DNA of 64,000 nucleotides from Dysidea avara (lineage: Eukaryota > Porifera > Demospongiae > Dictyoceratida > Dysideidae): contig NC_089276.1 of NCBI RefSeq assembly GCF_963678975.1, positions 24,721,059 through 24,785,058 on the forward strand, read 5' to 3'. Each line of letters opens with the position of its first letter. The first letter of the stretch is position 1. The notes under the pieces are model-generated. The model was not told the origin of the DNA. It worked only from the letters and a program-made list of their open reading frames with translations, and did no database searches. The translations under genes were made by a program, and so were the position numbers. Positions 31,457 to 43,587 of this stretch are shown piece by piece.

Positions 31457-34400
31457 TATGTAGTTCAATTTTTTTAAATAATTTCAAATGATGAACAACT
31501 TAGATACACATCATCTCTATAGTGAATAACCAGTCCAAAATTTCTAAAAGGTGAACAACTCTGCAATCATTTGTGGATTAATTTGTTCTTTATTATTAAT
31601 TGTATACATCAACAATCTAAGTTGTTCACCATCTCGAAGTATTTTAAAAAGTTTAACCCTGCATAGCATCTCTATTAGAGCATACAGTGAATGACCAATT
31701 TGAAGCATTCTAAAGGGTGAACAACGCTGGAATCATTTGTGGATTACAATGTTCTTTGTGTTTTAATGTATACAGCAACAATTTAAGTTGTACACCATCT
31801 GGAAGTATTTAAAAGTTTAATCTTACATATCATCTCTATTAGAGCATACAGTAAATGACCAGTTTGAAGAATTCTAAAGGGTGAACAACTGTGAAATCAT
31901 TTGTAGATAGCTTTGTTCTTTGTGTTTAATTGTATAAAGCAACAATTGAAGTTGTACACCATCTGGAAGTATTTTAAAAGTTTAACCCTACCTATCATCT
32001 GTATTAGAGCATAAAGTGAATGATCAGTTTGAAGCATTCTAAAGGGTGAACAACTGTAAAATCATTTGTAGATAGCTTTGATCTTTGTGTTTAATTGTAT
32101 ACAGCAAAAATTTAAGTTGTACATAATCTGGAAGTATTTTAAAAGTTTAACCCTACATATCATCTCTATTAGAGCATACAGTGAATGACCAGTGCGAAGC
32201 TTTCTAAAGGCTGAACAATTATGTAATCATTGTGGATTACTTTGTTCTTACCATTTAATCCTATACAGCAACAATCTAAGTGGTTCACCATCTGGAAATA
32301 TTTAAAAAAAAAACTGTGACACTACATATCCCTATTAGAGCATACAGTAAATGACCAGTACGAAGCTTTCTAAACGGTGAACAACGATGAACTCAATTGT
32401 AGATAGCTTTGTTATTTGTGTTTAATTGTATATAGCAACAGTTTAACTTGTACACTATCTGGAAGTATTTAAAAAGTTTAACTCTACTTAGCATCTCTAT
32501 TAGTGCATACAGTGAATGACCAGTTTGAAGCATTCTAAAGGTGAACAATGCTGAAATCATTTGCAGATTACTTTGTTCCTTGTGTTTTAATGTATACAGC
32601 AACAATTTAAGTTGTACACCATCTGGAAGTATTTAAAAAAATTAATCCTACATATCATCTCTATTAGAGAATACATTGAATGACCAGTTTGAAGAATTCT
32701 AAAGGGTGAACAACTCTGAAATGATTTGTAGATTACTTTGTTCTTTGTGTTTAATTGTTTGTAGCAACAATTTAAGTTGTACACTATCTGGAAGTATTTA
32801 AAAAAAATGTTAACTCTACATATCTCTATTAGAGCATACAGTGAATGACCAGTCTGAAGCATTCTAAAGGGTGAACAACACTAAAATCAATTGTGGAATA
32901 CTTTGTGCTTTGTGTTTAATTGTATGTAGCAACAATATAAGTTGTACACCATCTGTAAGTATTTTAAAGAAGTTAACCCTACATAACATCTCTATTAGAG
33001 CATACAGTGAATGACCAGTTTGAAGTATTCTAAAGGGTGAATAACACTAAACTCAATTGTGGAATACTTGGTTCTTTGTTTAATTGTATACAGCGATAAC
33101 TGAAGTTGTACACCATCTGGAAGTATTCAAAAAATTTTAACTCTGCATAGAATCTCTTAAAGCATACAGTGAATGACCAGTTTGAAGAATTCTAAAGGAT
33201 GAACAACTCTGAAATCATATGTAGATTACATTGTTCTTTGTGTTCAATTGTAGACAGCAACAATCTAAGTTGTACGCCATCTGGAGGTATTTAAAAAGTT
33301 TAACCCTACATATCATCTCTATTAGAGCAAACAGTTAATGACCAGTTTGAAGTATTCAAAAGGGTGAACAATTCTGTAGTCATTTGTGGATTACTTTGTT
33401 CTTAACATTTAATCATATACTGCAACAATCTAAGTTGTTCACCTTCAAGAAGTATACTAAAATCTTTATCAATACATATCATCTCTATTAGAGCATACAG
33501 TGAATGACCGGTTTGAAGCATTCTAAAGGGTGAACAATTCTGTAGTCATTTGTGGATTACTTTGTTATTAACATTTAATCATATACAGCAACAATCTAAG
33601 TTGTTCACCATCTAGAAATATTTTTTAAAAAACTGCCGCACTACCTATCCCTATTAGAGCATACAGTGAATGACTAGTTTGAAGCATTCTAAAAGGTGAA
33701 CAACTCTGAAATGATTTGTAGATAGCTTTGTTCTTTGTGTTTAAATGTATACAGCAACAATTTAAGTTGTACACCATCTGAAAGTATTTAAAAAGTTTAA
33801 CTCTGCATAGCATCTCTATTAGAGCATACATCGAATGACCAGTTTGAAACATTCTAAAGGGTGAACAACTCTGAAATGATTTGTAGATAGCTTTGTTATT
33901 TGTGTTTAATTGTATACAGCAACCATTTAAGTTGTACACCATCTGGAAGTATTTAAAACATTTAACCCTATATATCATCTCTATTAGAGCATACAGTGAA
34001 TGACCAGTTTGAAACATTCTAAAGGGTGAAAAACTCTGAAATCACTTGTAGATTGCTTTGTTGTTTGTATTCAATTGTAGACAGCAACAATTTAAATTCT
34101 TCACCTTCAGGAAGTATACTAAAATCTTTAACAATACATAAGTATTAGAGCATACAGTGAATGACCAGTTTGAAGTGTTCTAAAAGGTGAATAACACTAA
34201 AATCAATTGTGGACTACTTTGTTCTTTGAATTTAATTGTATGTAGAAACAATCTAAGTTGTACACCATCTGGAAGTATTGTAAAAAGCTTATCTTCACAT
34301 ATCATCTCTATTACAGTATACAGTGAATGACCAGTTCGAAGAATTCTATAGGGTGAACAACTCTTAAATCATTTGTAGATAGCTTTGTTCTTTGTGTTTA

Positions 34401-34651
34401 ATTGTATACAGCAACAATTGATGTTGTACACCATCTGGAAGTATTTTAAAAGTTTAACCCTACATATCATCTCTATTACAGCATACATTGAATGACCAGT
34501 CTGAAGCATTCTAAAGGGTAAACATTACTAAAATCAATTGTGGAATAAGTTGTTCTTTGTGTTTAATTATATGTAGCAATATTATAAGTTGAACACTATC
34601 TGGAAGTATTTAAAAAAGTTTAACCCTAAATATCATATCTATTAGAGCATA
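31457..34651 (-). repeat. Satellite array, block 3 (orientation switches to minus at about 31505)
   Basis: After a short plus-oriented piece the array flips and about 19 units run on the minus strand (TATCATCTCTATTAGAGCA, TACAGTGAATGACCAGTTTG, GGGTGAACAACTCTGAAATC...). Spacing between repeated markers is about 160-168 bases. Open frames of up to 130 codons are period artefacts. Confidence 0.9.
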
Positions 34652-35271
34652 TGTGACCTGATCTTGGAAAACCTACCTTTTTGGCACATGGGTCAATTTT
34701 CTGTTTAATAGCTTAAATGAGGTACTAGGTGCTCATCTATCTTGTGTTAAAATTTCAGCTTAATATCTTTAAGCATTCCTGAGATATGGCTGAATTTCTG
34801 TCCTGTACATTACAAACTAACTGTTATGGTAATGTATTGAGTTCTGTGGGTGATTAAAGGTGACAAATGGTGACAAATCACTTTGCTTACTAATAATTCC
34901 ATTCTTAACATCTAAAATACTTTAAAAGACATTTCTGATAGTTTAATGAAGTATTCTTGGTACTTTTCTGCAATTAAATGCCATGTATCATTGTCTAAGA
35001 CTAAGTTTTAGCCATTCCAACACCTCAACAAATCACCCAATTTGTAAGTTACTTGGTGTCCCATGCATGTGAAATTACTACATGGTCTGATATAATCATC
35101 CATATCTCCCAGGAAAAAGAAGCTATGGGTGTGAAACTTCACAGCAAGAAGGTGTAATAGTTGCTTTATCCAAATGTGTAAAAAAATTAATTTAACCCAA
35201 TATTACCTAAGTTTTAAATAACGCGTAAGTCCTTTATTACCGAATGGCTAATATATTGCCATAATAATGGT

Positions 35272-35625
35272 GCGCGCTTAAACAAGCGTATCATCTACGG
35301 TGAATATCCGATTAATATGCGATTTGCACCATTGTCTTGGCAATGAAATAACCTTCAAACTGCTACCAAAATTGTTAAATTGTGATGAAGTATGGCAGGG
35401 ATAACATCGCTGGAACTGGCGAGATTGTTAGAAGTCTTCGACTAACAATTCGAGCGTGCGCGTTTAAACAAGCGTATCATCTACGGCGAATATCCAATTA
35501 ATAAGCGATTTTTACCATTGTCTTGGCAATCGAGGAGGCTTCCAGGTGCTACCAAAACTTTTAAATTTGGACGAAGTATGGCTAGGATAACGTCACTGGA
35601 GCTGGCACGCATGTTAGAAGAAGAC
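35272..35625 (+). repeat. Tandem duplication of the transposase first-exon region
   Basis: GCGC.TTAAACAAGCGTATCATCTACGG... is found at 35275 and again at 35458, with units of about 180 bp. The first copy includes the start (ATGGCAGGGATAACATCG) but runs into a stop after about 17 codons. The second copy is the one that continues into the full exon. Confidence 0.8.
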
Positions 35626-37974
35626 AGTGACTGGAATGATTCGGATGAAGAATGTCACCGTGGCGATAGAGACGATTCTGATGATGATTTAGTCGACAAC
35701 AATGGTGCTGAAGATTGTCCACTTGATTTCATCAAGCGATACGAGGTATTCCATTGTGTTTCAAGTTGTAACAGAGCTGGAAACTCTTATTTCTTTGCGC
35801 ATGTTCTTTACCGTCTGGTCCCAAGGTGATTCAAAGTGAATACAATTTTTTGACAATGTTGTGCTTATCTATCCAGTGCAAGTTACCTTTGTACTATGTT
35901 TTTATTAGTGTTATGGCAGTCCTTCTTAATCTTACAATTATTTTTACAGATGTATGAGGCTGATTTCCAAGACTGGGGACCACCTCCAAATTTTGTGGAC
36001 AAAACTGTAAAGCCCTTACAGTTAGAGGCTGTAATCATTGAAGGTGACAATGACAGGGAGGTGGAACAGATGGCTAATGTCGATGTATGTGAATAATATG
36101 TTTGTACACTGTATATAGCTACTACTTAATCTGTTAGGTTTGCCAAGAATCCCTAGAGGCTGGTGTTATGAGTAGTGAAATACAGCAACTGGTATGTTCC
36201 AATTGTTTTGTAAGCACTTGTAAATAAGTTTACTCTTATAGGATGCTGATGTTGACATTGAGAGCATGGAGGTATGTTCTAGTTGTGCTTGTGAACAGTT
36301 TTTGATTCATTTTTTCAATAGCAAGCTGATGTTGATGTCCAGGATGGGACAGGGACAGCCGATGGTAACAATAGTGCAAGTAATGATAATGGACCTAACG
36401 GGGAAACACCATCTCTGGGCGTTTCTAAAGATCTTTCCAGTCTTTTTAAACCACCCACCAGGCCAGCTAATCCACCTTTGCCATCAACCTTTACTTTGGC
36501 TGGGGATCCATTTACGCAACCCGTGGGACCAAAAAAACCCTTACCTCCTGAAGCTAGGCCTATAGATTTCTTTCAACAAATTTTTGACGATTCTCTTCTT
36601 CGTCGCATTGTGTATGAGACCAACCTGTATGCACAGCAAAAAGGTAAGTATGCTAAAACTTGGTATGATCTGACGGTCCCAGAACTTAAGGCCTTTTTAG
36701 GGGCGTGCATTTTAATGGGAATAACGAGAATGCCTCGAGCTACCCAATACTGGCTCAAAAGTGACATCTTCGGTGTGTTTCCCGTCATAACTTGTGCTTT
36801 AGTTCGTGATCGTTTCATGGATATCTTGTGGACCTTACATTTCAATGATAACAAGAAGGCTGCACCTAGGGGGTCCAGTGAGTACGATAAGTTGTACAAA
36901 GTTAATCCTTTAGTAGACAAGCTTTCTAAAAACTTCTTGGCATTGTATAATAATCCGCACAGGGAAAACTCCATCGATGAGGCTATGGTGATATATAAGG
37001 GTCAATCCTCACTTAAACAATACATGCCTAAGAAGCCTATTAAAAGAGGTTTTAAGGTCTGGTGTAGGTGTGATAGCAAAAACGGGTACACTTGCAGCTT
37101 TCAGGTTTATACAGGTAAAATAGGGAACACCACAGAGAAAAACTTAGGTGCCAGGGTAGTGAAGGATTTGTCTGCGCCTATCAAAGGTAAGGGTTACCAC
37201 TTATACTTCGATAACTTTTTTTCTAGTCCTAGGCTATTGGCAGACTTGGTGGCTGAGGAAATATATTGTGTAGGTACAGTGGTAACTAATAGAAAGGAGT
37301 TCCCTAAATTTGGTAAAGCTCACATAAATGCATTGGGTAGAGGGGACCATTTAGAGAAGCAGGTTATAGGTGATGCAGTCCATTGCTTTGTGTGGAGAGA
37401 TAGGAAACCTGTGGCTTTCGTTGATACGATTTGTGATCCCAGTGAGACAACTGTTGTATATCGCAAGCTTAGTGATGGTAATCATGCAGATTTTACTTTC
37501 CCAGTATCTGTCAAGCTTTATAACAAGAACATGGGGGGTGTAGATTTGGCTGACCAACTGCGGAAGGCATACACTTGTAGCAGAAAATCTAAATCTAGGT
37601 GGTACATGCGTTTGTTCTGGTTCTTTTATGATGTAGCTATTCAAAATTCTTACATTTTGTTTTGTGAGAGTCCAAACCATGATTTGCCTCGATATATCTC
37701 TGGACGATCAAAATATACCCACTTAGAGTATAGGAGAGACCTAGCAAAACAGCTCATTGCAACTTTCACAAATAGGAAGCACGTAGGTAGGCCAAAAAAA
37801 TGCCCATCTAAATCTTCTGTGCATTACCCCAAAAGGTTTGATTGTGCGAGAGACTGTGTGCACTGTAGTACAACTGAGAAGCGTGTGCGTCATTCAACTG
37901 GTTGTGAGACTTGTAACCTCCATATGTGTATAGATTGTTTCAAACCCTACCATAGTAAGCATAAGCTAACATAG
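35578..37974 (+). CDS. piggyBac transposase, five exons, intact
   Basis: Exons 35578-35745, 35950-36084, 36138-36191, 36242-36271 and 36322-37974 all have GT-AG borders and are all in phase 0, giving about 679 residues without a break. The N-terminal exons are acidic (DSDWNDSDEE, then alternating Asp/Val). The catalytic core in exon 5 starts near PIDFFQQIFDD. The three piggyBac Asp positions are visible in ENSIDEAMVIYKG, HLYFDNFFSS and NMGGVDLADQ. The C terminus carries a cysteine-rich domain (CARDCVHC, CETCNLHMC, IDCFKPYHSK) that in piggyBac binds the TIR. It resembles PGBD-type proteins in length. It would cut and paste at TTAA. The alternative upstream start at the duplicated first exon is closed by a stop. 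Coding integrity suggests recent activity, though the left TTAA is damaged. Confidence 0.9.
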
Positions 37975-38039
37975 TATGTATATACTTAGCAATATTGTTT
38001 ATCCACATTATTCAGCATTTCAGATGAGATATGTTCTGC

Positions 38040-38900
38040 TGTTCGTCGACGTAGACTATATGGACACATATCAAGACACACGGTAGTGTGTCGTGCGGCC
38101 CAAGAAGCCGACGTGTAACACCCGTGAGTATATTGACAGGAAGAAAGAAAACGCAATTTTCGCACCTCCGTAGCTCTGTGCTTCCTTGATGAAACAAGAC
38201 GATTTTTACTGTGGACATGCCCCCCAACTGCAGCACTCTACATTCCAAATTTGAGCGAAATCGCTTCGCGCGTTCCCGAGATACGCGACTTCAAAAATTG
38301 GCTGAGTTTCTTCGTTTTTTTTCTTATTTTTCTTTTTCTTGTCGCACACTTACAAAAACTGCTATAAAACTCGAACGCGTTATCCGATTGCCTTGAAATT
38401 TGGCACACAGAAGCGCATCTCGGTACCAACTTTGGCTGGAATACCATAAACAGACAAAGAGTTATGAGCGATTATGCACGAAAAATAACACCAATATGTT
38501 GTCACGCCTACAGGGTAAACCGCGTATGGGAAGAAGCTGAAAATCGGTAGGTGAATAGGTTAACTATTGAACCTCAAACCTTTTGTGGTTTGAAAGAAAT
38601 CGAGCTAAAAACCAGGAAGATACAGCGAAAAAATCAACAGTGTGTAACAATTACGCAATCGAGATTAGCTAATTTTTAATATTTTTATTTTATTATTATT
38701 ATTATTATTATGCTTGCTACGCCTACCAGATAAACCACTTGGGGTAATGCTTTCAAAATCGCTGTACAGATGGAGTTATCATCTTAGAAAGGCTCTTCAA
38801 TGGTGTAGAAGAATCAGACTTAAAGCCACGGAGTTATAACACGAAATCCAACTTGGTGTAGCAAGTGCGAGATCGAGATACTCTAATAGAGCAGTCATCC
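38040..38900 (-). mobile_element. tRNA-headed repeat family, copy 3, without the tRNA head
   Basis: The minus strand matches the body of copies 1 and 2: GGTTTACCCTGTAGGCGTGAC, GTGTGCGACAAG, TCTCGGGAACGCG, then AATATACTCACGG and ACCGTGTGTCTTGATATG. At the head side it ends GACTGCTCTATTAGAGTATCTCGATCTCGC twice-repeated in part, and passes straight into the 31-bp satellite, so the tRNA head has been lost or replaced. Confidence 0.7.
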
Positions 38901-41900
38901 TAATAGAGCAGTCACCCTGAACAGAATTCAAGAGATCACTTAGAAATAAGTAACCTGTATAGAGATCAGCTACAAACAAATCACCCTGTAGAGAGTTCAC
39001 TTACAAACAATTCACCATGTTAAAACATCAGTTAGAAGATTTCTTGTAGAGAGTTCAGATACAAACAAATCACCCTGTTGAAAGATCAGCTAGAAGATGT
39101 CACCTTGTAGATAGTTCAGTTACAAAGAAACCACCATGTAGAGGATTCAGCTGCAAACTAGTGACCCTGTAGATACATCAGCTAGAAGAAGTTACCTTGT
39201 AGAGAGTTCAGCTACAAAGAAACCATTCTGTAAATAGCTCAGCTGCAAACAAATCACCTATACAGAATTCAGCTACAAACAAATCACCCTGTAGAGAGAT
39301 CAGCTAGAAGAAGTTACCTTGTAGATAGTTCAGCTACAAACAAATCATCCTGTAGAGAGATCAGCTAGAAGAAGTTACCTTGTAGATAGTTCAGCTACAA
39401 ACAATTCACCCTGTACAGAGCTCAGTTAAAAGAGGTTTCCTTGTAAAAAGTTCAGCTACACACAAATCACCCTGTAGAGAGATAAGTAAGAAGAAATTAC
39501 CTTGTAGATCGTTCTGCTACAAACAATTCACCCTGTAAAGAGATCAGCTAGAAGAAGTTACCTTGTAGAGAGTTCAGCTACAAAGAAACCATCATGTAGA
39601 GAATTCAGCCGCAAACAAATCATGTATAGAGAGTTCAGCTACAAACAAATCTCCCTGTAGAGAGATCAGCTAGAAGAAGTTTCCTTGTAGAGAGTTCTGC
39701 TACAAACAAATCACCCTGTAGAAAGATCAGCTAGAAGAAATCACCTCGTAGAGAGTTCAGCTTCAAAGAAACAATCATGTGAGAGTTCAGGTACAAACAA
39801 ATTGTCCTGTAGAGAGATCAGCTAGAACAAGTTACCTTGTAGAGAGTTCAGCTACAAAGAAACCATCATGTAGATAGTTCAGGTACAAACAAATCACCCT
39901 GTAGAAAGATCAGCTATAGAAGAAATCACCTTGTAGAGAGTTCAGCTACAAAGAAACCATCATGTAGAGAGTTCAGCTACAAACAAATCGGCCTGTAGAG
40001 AGATCAGCTAGAAGAAATTACCTTGTAGAGAGTTCAGCTACAAAGAAACAATCATGTAGAGAGTTCAGCTGCAAACAAATCACCTGTAGAGAGTTCAGCT
40101 AGAAACAAGTCACCCTGTAGAGAGATCAACTAGAAACAAGTCACCTTGTAGAGAGTTCAGCTAGAAGAAGTAACATTGTAGAGCTACAAAGAAGATACCA
40201 TGTAGAGATCAGCTGCAAACAAATCACCCTGTAGAGAACTCAGCTACAAACAAATCGCCCTGTAGAAAGATTAGATAGAAGAAGTTACCTTATAGGGAGT
40301 TCAGCTATGAACAGATCACCCTGTAGAGAGTTCAGCTACAAACAAATCACCCTGTAGAGAGTTAAGTTACAAAGAAGCCACCATGTAGAGAGTTCAGCTG
40401 CAAAAAAAATCAATCACTCTGTAGAGAGTTCAGCTAGAAGAAGTCACCTTGTAGAGAGTTAAGCTGCAAATAAATCACCCTGTAGAGAATTCAGCTACAA
40501 ACAAATCACCCTGTAGAAAGATCAGCTAGAAGAAGTTACCTTGTAGAGAGTTCAGCTACAAAGAAACCACCATGTAGAGAGTTCAGCTGCAAACAAATCA
40601 CCTGTAGAGAGTTCAGCTAGAAACAAGTCACCCTGTAGAGAGATCAGCTAAAAACAAGTCACCCTGTAGAGAGTTCAGCTAGAAGAAGTCACATTGTAGA
40701 GAGTTCAGCTACAAAGAAGCTACCACGTAGAGAATCCAGCTGCAAACAAATCATCCTGTAAAGAGTTCAGCTAGAAGAAGTCACCTTTTAGAGAGTTCAG
40801 CTACAAAGCAACCACCATGTAGAGAGTTCAGCTGCAAACAAATCAACTGTAGTGAGTTCAGCTAGAAACAAGTCACCCTGTAGAGAGTTCAGCTAGAAGA
40901 AGTCACATTGTAGAGAGTTCAGCTACAATGAAACTCCCATGTAGAGAGTTCAGCTGCAAACAAATCACCCTGTAGAGAACTCAGCTACAAACAAATACGC
41001 AGTGAAAAAGATCAGCTAGAAGAAGTTACCTTGTAGAGAGTTCAGCTACAACGAAACCACCATGTAGAGAGTTCAGCTACAAACAAATCACCTGTAGAGA
41101 GTTCAGCTAGAAACAAGTCACCCTGTAGAGAGATCAGCTAGAAACAAGTCACCTTGTAGAGAGTTCAGCTAGAAGTAACATTATAGAGAGTTCAGCTACA
41201 AAGAAACCACCATTTAGAGAGTTCAGCTGCAAACAAATCACCCAGTAGAAAGTTCAGCTATGAACAGATCACCCTGTTGAGAGTTCAGTTAGAAACAAGG
41301 AATCCTGTAGAGAGATCACCTAGAAGTATCGCCTTGTAGAGTTCAGCTACAAACAAATCACCTGTAGAGAGTTCAGCTACAAACAAATCACCCTGTAGAG
41401 AGATCAGCTAGAAGAAGTTACCTTGTAGGGATTTCAGCTACAAACAAATCACCCTGTAGAGAGTTCAGCTACAAAGAAACTATTCTGTAAAGAGCTCAGC
41501 TGCAAACAAATCACTTGTACAGAATTCAGCTACGAACAAATCACCCTGTAGAGATCAGCTATAAGAAGTTACCTTGTAGATAGTTCAGCTACAAACAAAT
41601 CTCCCTGTAGAGAGATCAGCTAGAAGAAATTACCTTGTAGAGAGTTCAGCTACAAAGAAACCACCATGTAGAGAGTTCAGCTGCAAAGAAATCACCGTGT
41701 AGAAAATTCTGCCAGAAACAAATTGCCCTGTAGAAAGATCAGTTAGAAGAAGTTACCTTTTAGAGAGTTCAGCTACAAAGAAACCATTCTATAAAGAGCT
41801 CAGCTGCAAACAAATCACCTATACAAAATTCAGCTACAAACACATCACCCTGTAGAGAGATCAGCTAGAAGAAGTTACCTTGTAGATCGTTCAGCTACAA

Positions 41901-41975
41901 ACAGTTCACCGTGTAGAGATAGCAATAAGAAGTCACCTTGTAGTGTTCAGTTACAAAGAAACCACCATGGAGATT
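38901..41975 (+). repeat. 3-kb array of 31-bp units in a mixed higher-order pattern
   Basis: All units share (T)GTAGAGAGTTCAGCTA and differ in the other half: CAAACAAATCACCC, GAAGAAGTTACCT, CAAAGAAACCACCA or GCAAACAAATCACC. These types alternate in groups of three or four, giving a higher-order repeat near 90-125 bp, with local losses. About 100 units. Confidence 0.9.
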
Positions 41976-41990
41976 TCTGTAATCAATATA

Positions 41991-42216
41991 TGTGACCGGA
42001 TTTGCGAAAAGGGGTCTTCCACACACATCCAATTCCGTAAATGTTGGAGACCATAACTCAGTGTTTAAGTAACATATTAACCTGAACATTTCACCATGTA
42101 TTCAGCTATAGTGGTGCTCACCACTGCCCAAATATCAAGGCAATAGCTCTTTCCAATCTGAAGTTATCAATTGTCAAAGTTGGTAAATTGGACCCCTTTT
42201 CGCAAATCCGGTCACA
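41991..42216. mobile_element. TGTGACCGGAT family, copy 4 (226 bp)
   Basis: TGTGACCGGATTTGCGAAAAGGGGTC and GACCCCTTTTCGCAAATCCGGTCACA at the ends, TA on both sides. It sits at the right edge of the 31-bp array. Confidence 0.9.
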
Positions 42217-42383
42217 TATGTATTATACAGTATATATAATTTGTACATTTACTGATAAAATATTCAAAGTACATCTACTTCATCTTTTCTTCTTCCTGTA
42301 GTAAAGAAAAAACATAGGTTAAAAAAGTCCCAAAGTTGTCCATAGGCCGGCTTTGGGATATACAAATACAAAAAGAAATGAAA

Positions 42384-42704
42384 TCTAATCCAAAACAGCC
42401 AAGCTGTAAAAAAGTGTGCGGCCCTCAGAAAGGCTATGGTGAAAAAAGATGTGAAATCCAAGGTGGCGACCAAGAAATGGCTGTGATGGTAGGTTAGTGG
42501 TAAAAATTTTAATAACAACAATTCAGGTGAATTTTTGTGAAGCGGCACAAAAATTCATCTGAATTGTCATTATTAAAATTTTTACCACTAACCTACCATC
42601 ACAGCCATTTCTTGGCCGCCACCTTGGATTTCACATCTTTTTTCACCATAGCCTTTCTGAGGAACGCACACTTTTTTTACAGCTTGGCTGTTTTGGATTA
42701 GATT
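42384..42704. mobile_element. Foldback element, copy 2
   Basis: AATCTAATCCAAAACAGCCAAGCTG...GGTGGCGACCAAGAAATGGCTGTGATGG is mirrored to 42704, with arms of about 150 bases around a short GAAGCGGCAC centre. Same family as 29871-30130, with a different inner part. Confidence 0.85.
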
Positions 42705-43219
42705 ATATATATATATATATGTATGCGTGTATGTATGTGTTTGTGATAACAGCTAGGGATCGAGCTGAAACTCATGGGTTTTTCCTCATGAATGTATGAG
42801 GTTTTTTCCCTGGAGATGGGGGCCCTAGCCATCTCCTAAATGAGGCTAAACCATTTTATTGCTGGCCCCGGCTCGTATTTTATTGTCTTGTAATTTTATT
42901 GAATTTTACAAAATAAATTATTTTTTCAATAATACATTTTTTTTTAAATTCATTACAACTGATAAGGTTTCGTGGTCTAGTAGATGTCACACACAGGAGG
43001 TGTGTCTCTGCGAGTTCCGTTTCCAACTTTGATGTTGATAGCTCCTTATGTGTCGAAGACATGGCCGCCTACAGCGAGGAGTGTACGCGTCTTCTGTAAT
43101 AAAAGGATGCATGGTTATCACTGATTCGCTATACTTGGCTTACCTTGTAAGGCCGTCACTGATCGACAATTGACGTTCATTTCAGCCAGTTCGGCGGTAG
43201 CACTTCGAAGATTTTCACT
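42705..43219. other. Right part of the piggyBac region, no clear gene
   Basis: Starts with a short (AT)n run. A minus-strand frame from 43062 (MSSTHKELSTSKLETELAE) could be a short exon, but has no domain I know. Confidence 0.35.
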
Positions 43220-43587
43220 GTGGAGATGAACTCATGTATAATTTATCCCGCTCCTCAATATTTTTATAAGCTTGCGTACTTCCAGACTTCGAGGGCCCCA
43301 CTCATCAGCACTGTTTTAAGTGAAAACGAATTTTTGTGGTTATACAAACGTCACACACCGGATGTTTATCTAGTTGTGTATCTTATGTCCAAATTTGGAA
43401 GTACTGGCTTTTTCTATGGCGACGATATGAATGTTTCGAGCGGATGGCGCAACTTTCCCCTGTAGTAAAAAGCACGGTTTACGCTACGAAGTACAATATA
43501 CTCCAACTACTAGAACAATTCATTGTGAGTACTTATGCTAAGTTTCAGACGCCTAGGGACTTGGGTGTTGAAGTTAGAGCGTTGTGA
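43220..43587 (+). CDS. Unrecognised open frames next to the piggyBac right end
   Basis: Two overlapping frames: 43220-43465 (81 codons, FLWLYKRHTPDVYLVVYLMSK region) and 43336-43587. They are rich in hydrophobic and aromatic residues and might be the first exon of something carried by the transposon, or chance. No similarity to the transposase. Listed only because the region lies inside the TIRs and is otherwise non-repetitive. Confidence 0.2.

Noticed and set aside
32393-34017. Open frames with repeated TGHSLYALIEM motif
   Set aside because: Each repeat equals one satellite unit; the protein repeat is a period artefact.
36573-36974. 133-codon frame antisense to the piggyBac transposase
   Set aside because: Shadow of the conserved transposase exon; no independent evidence.
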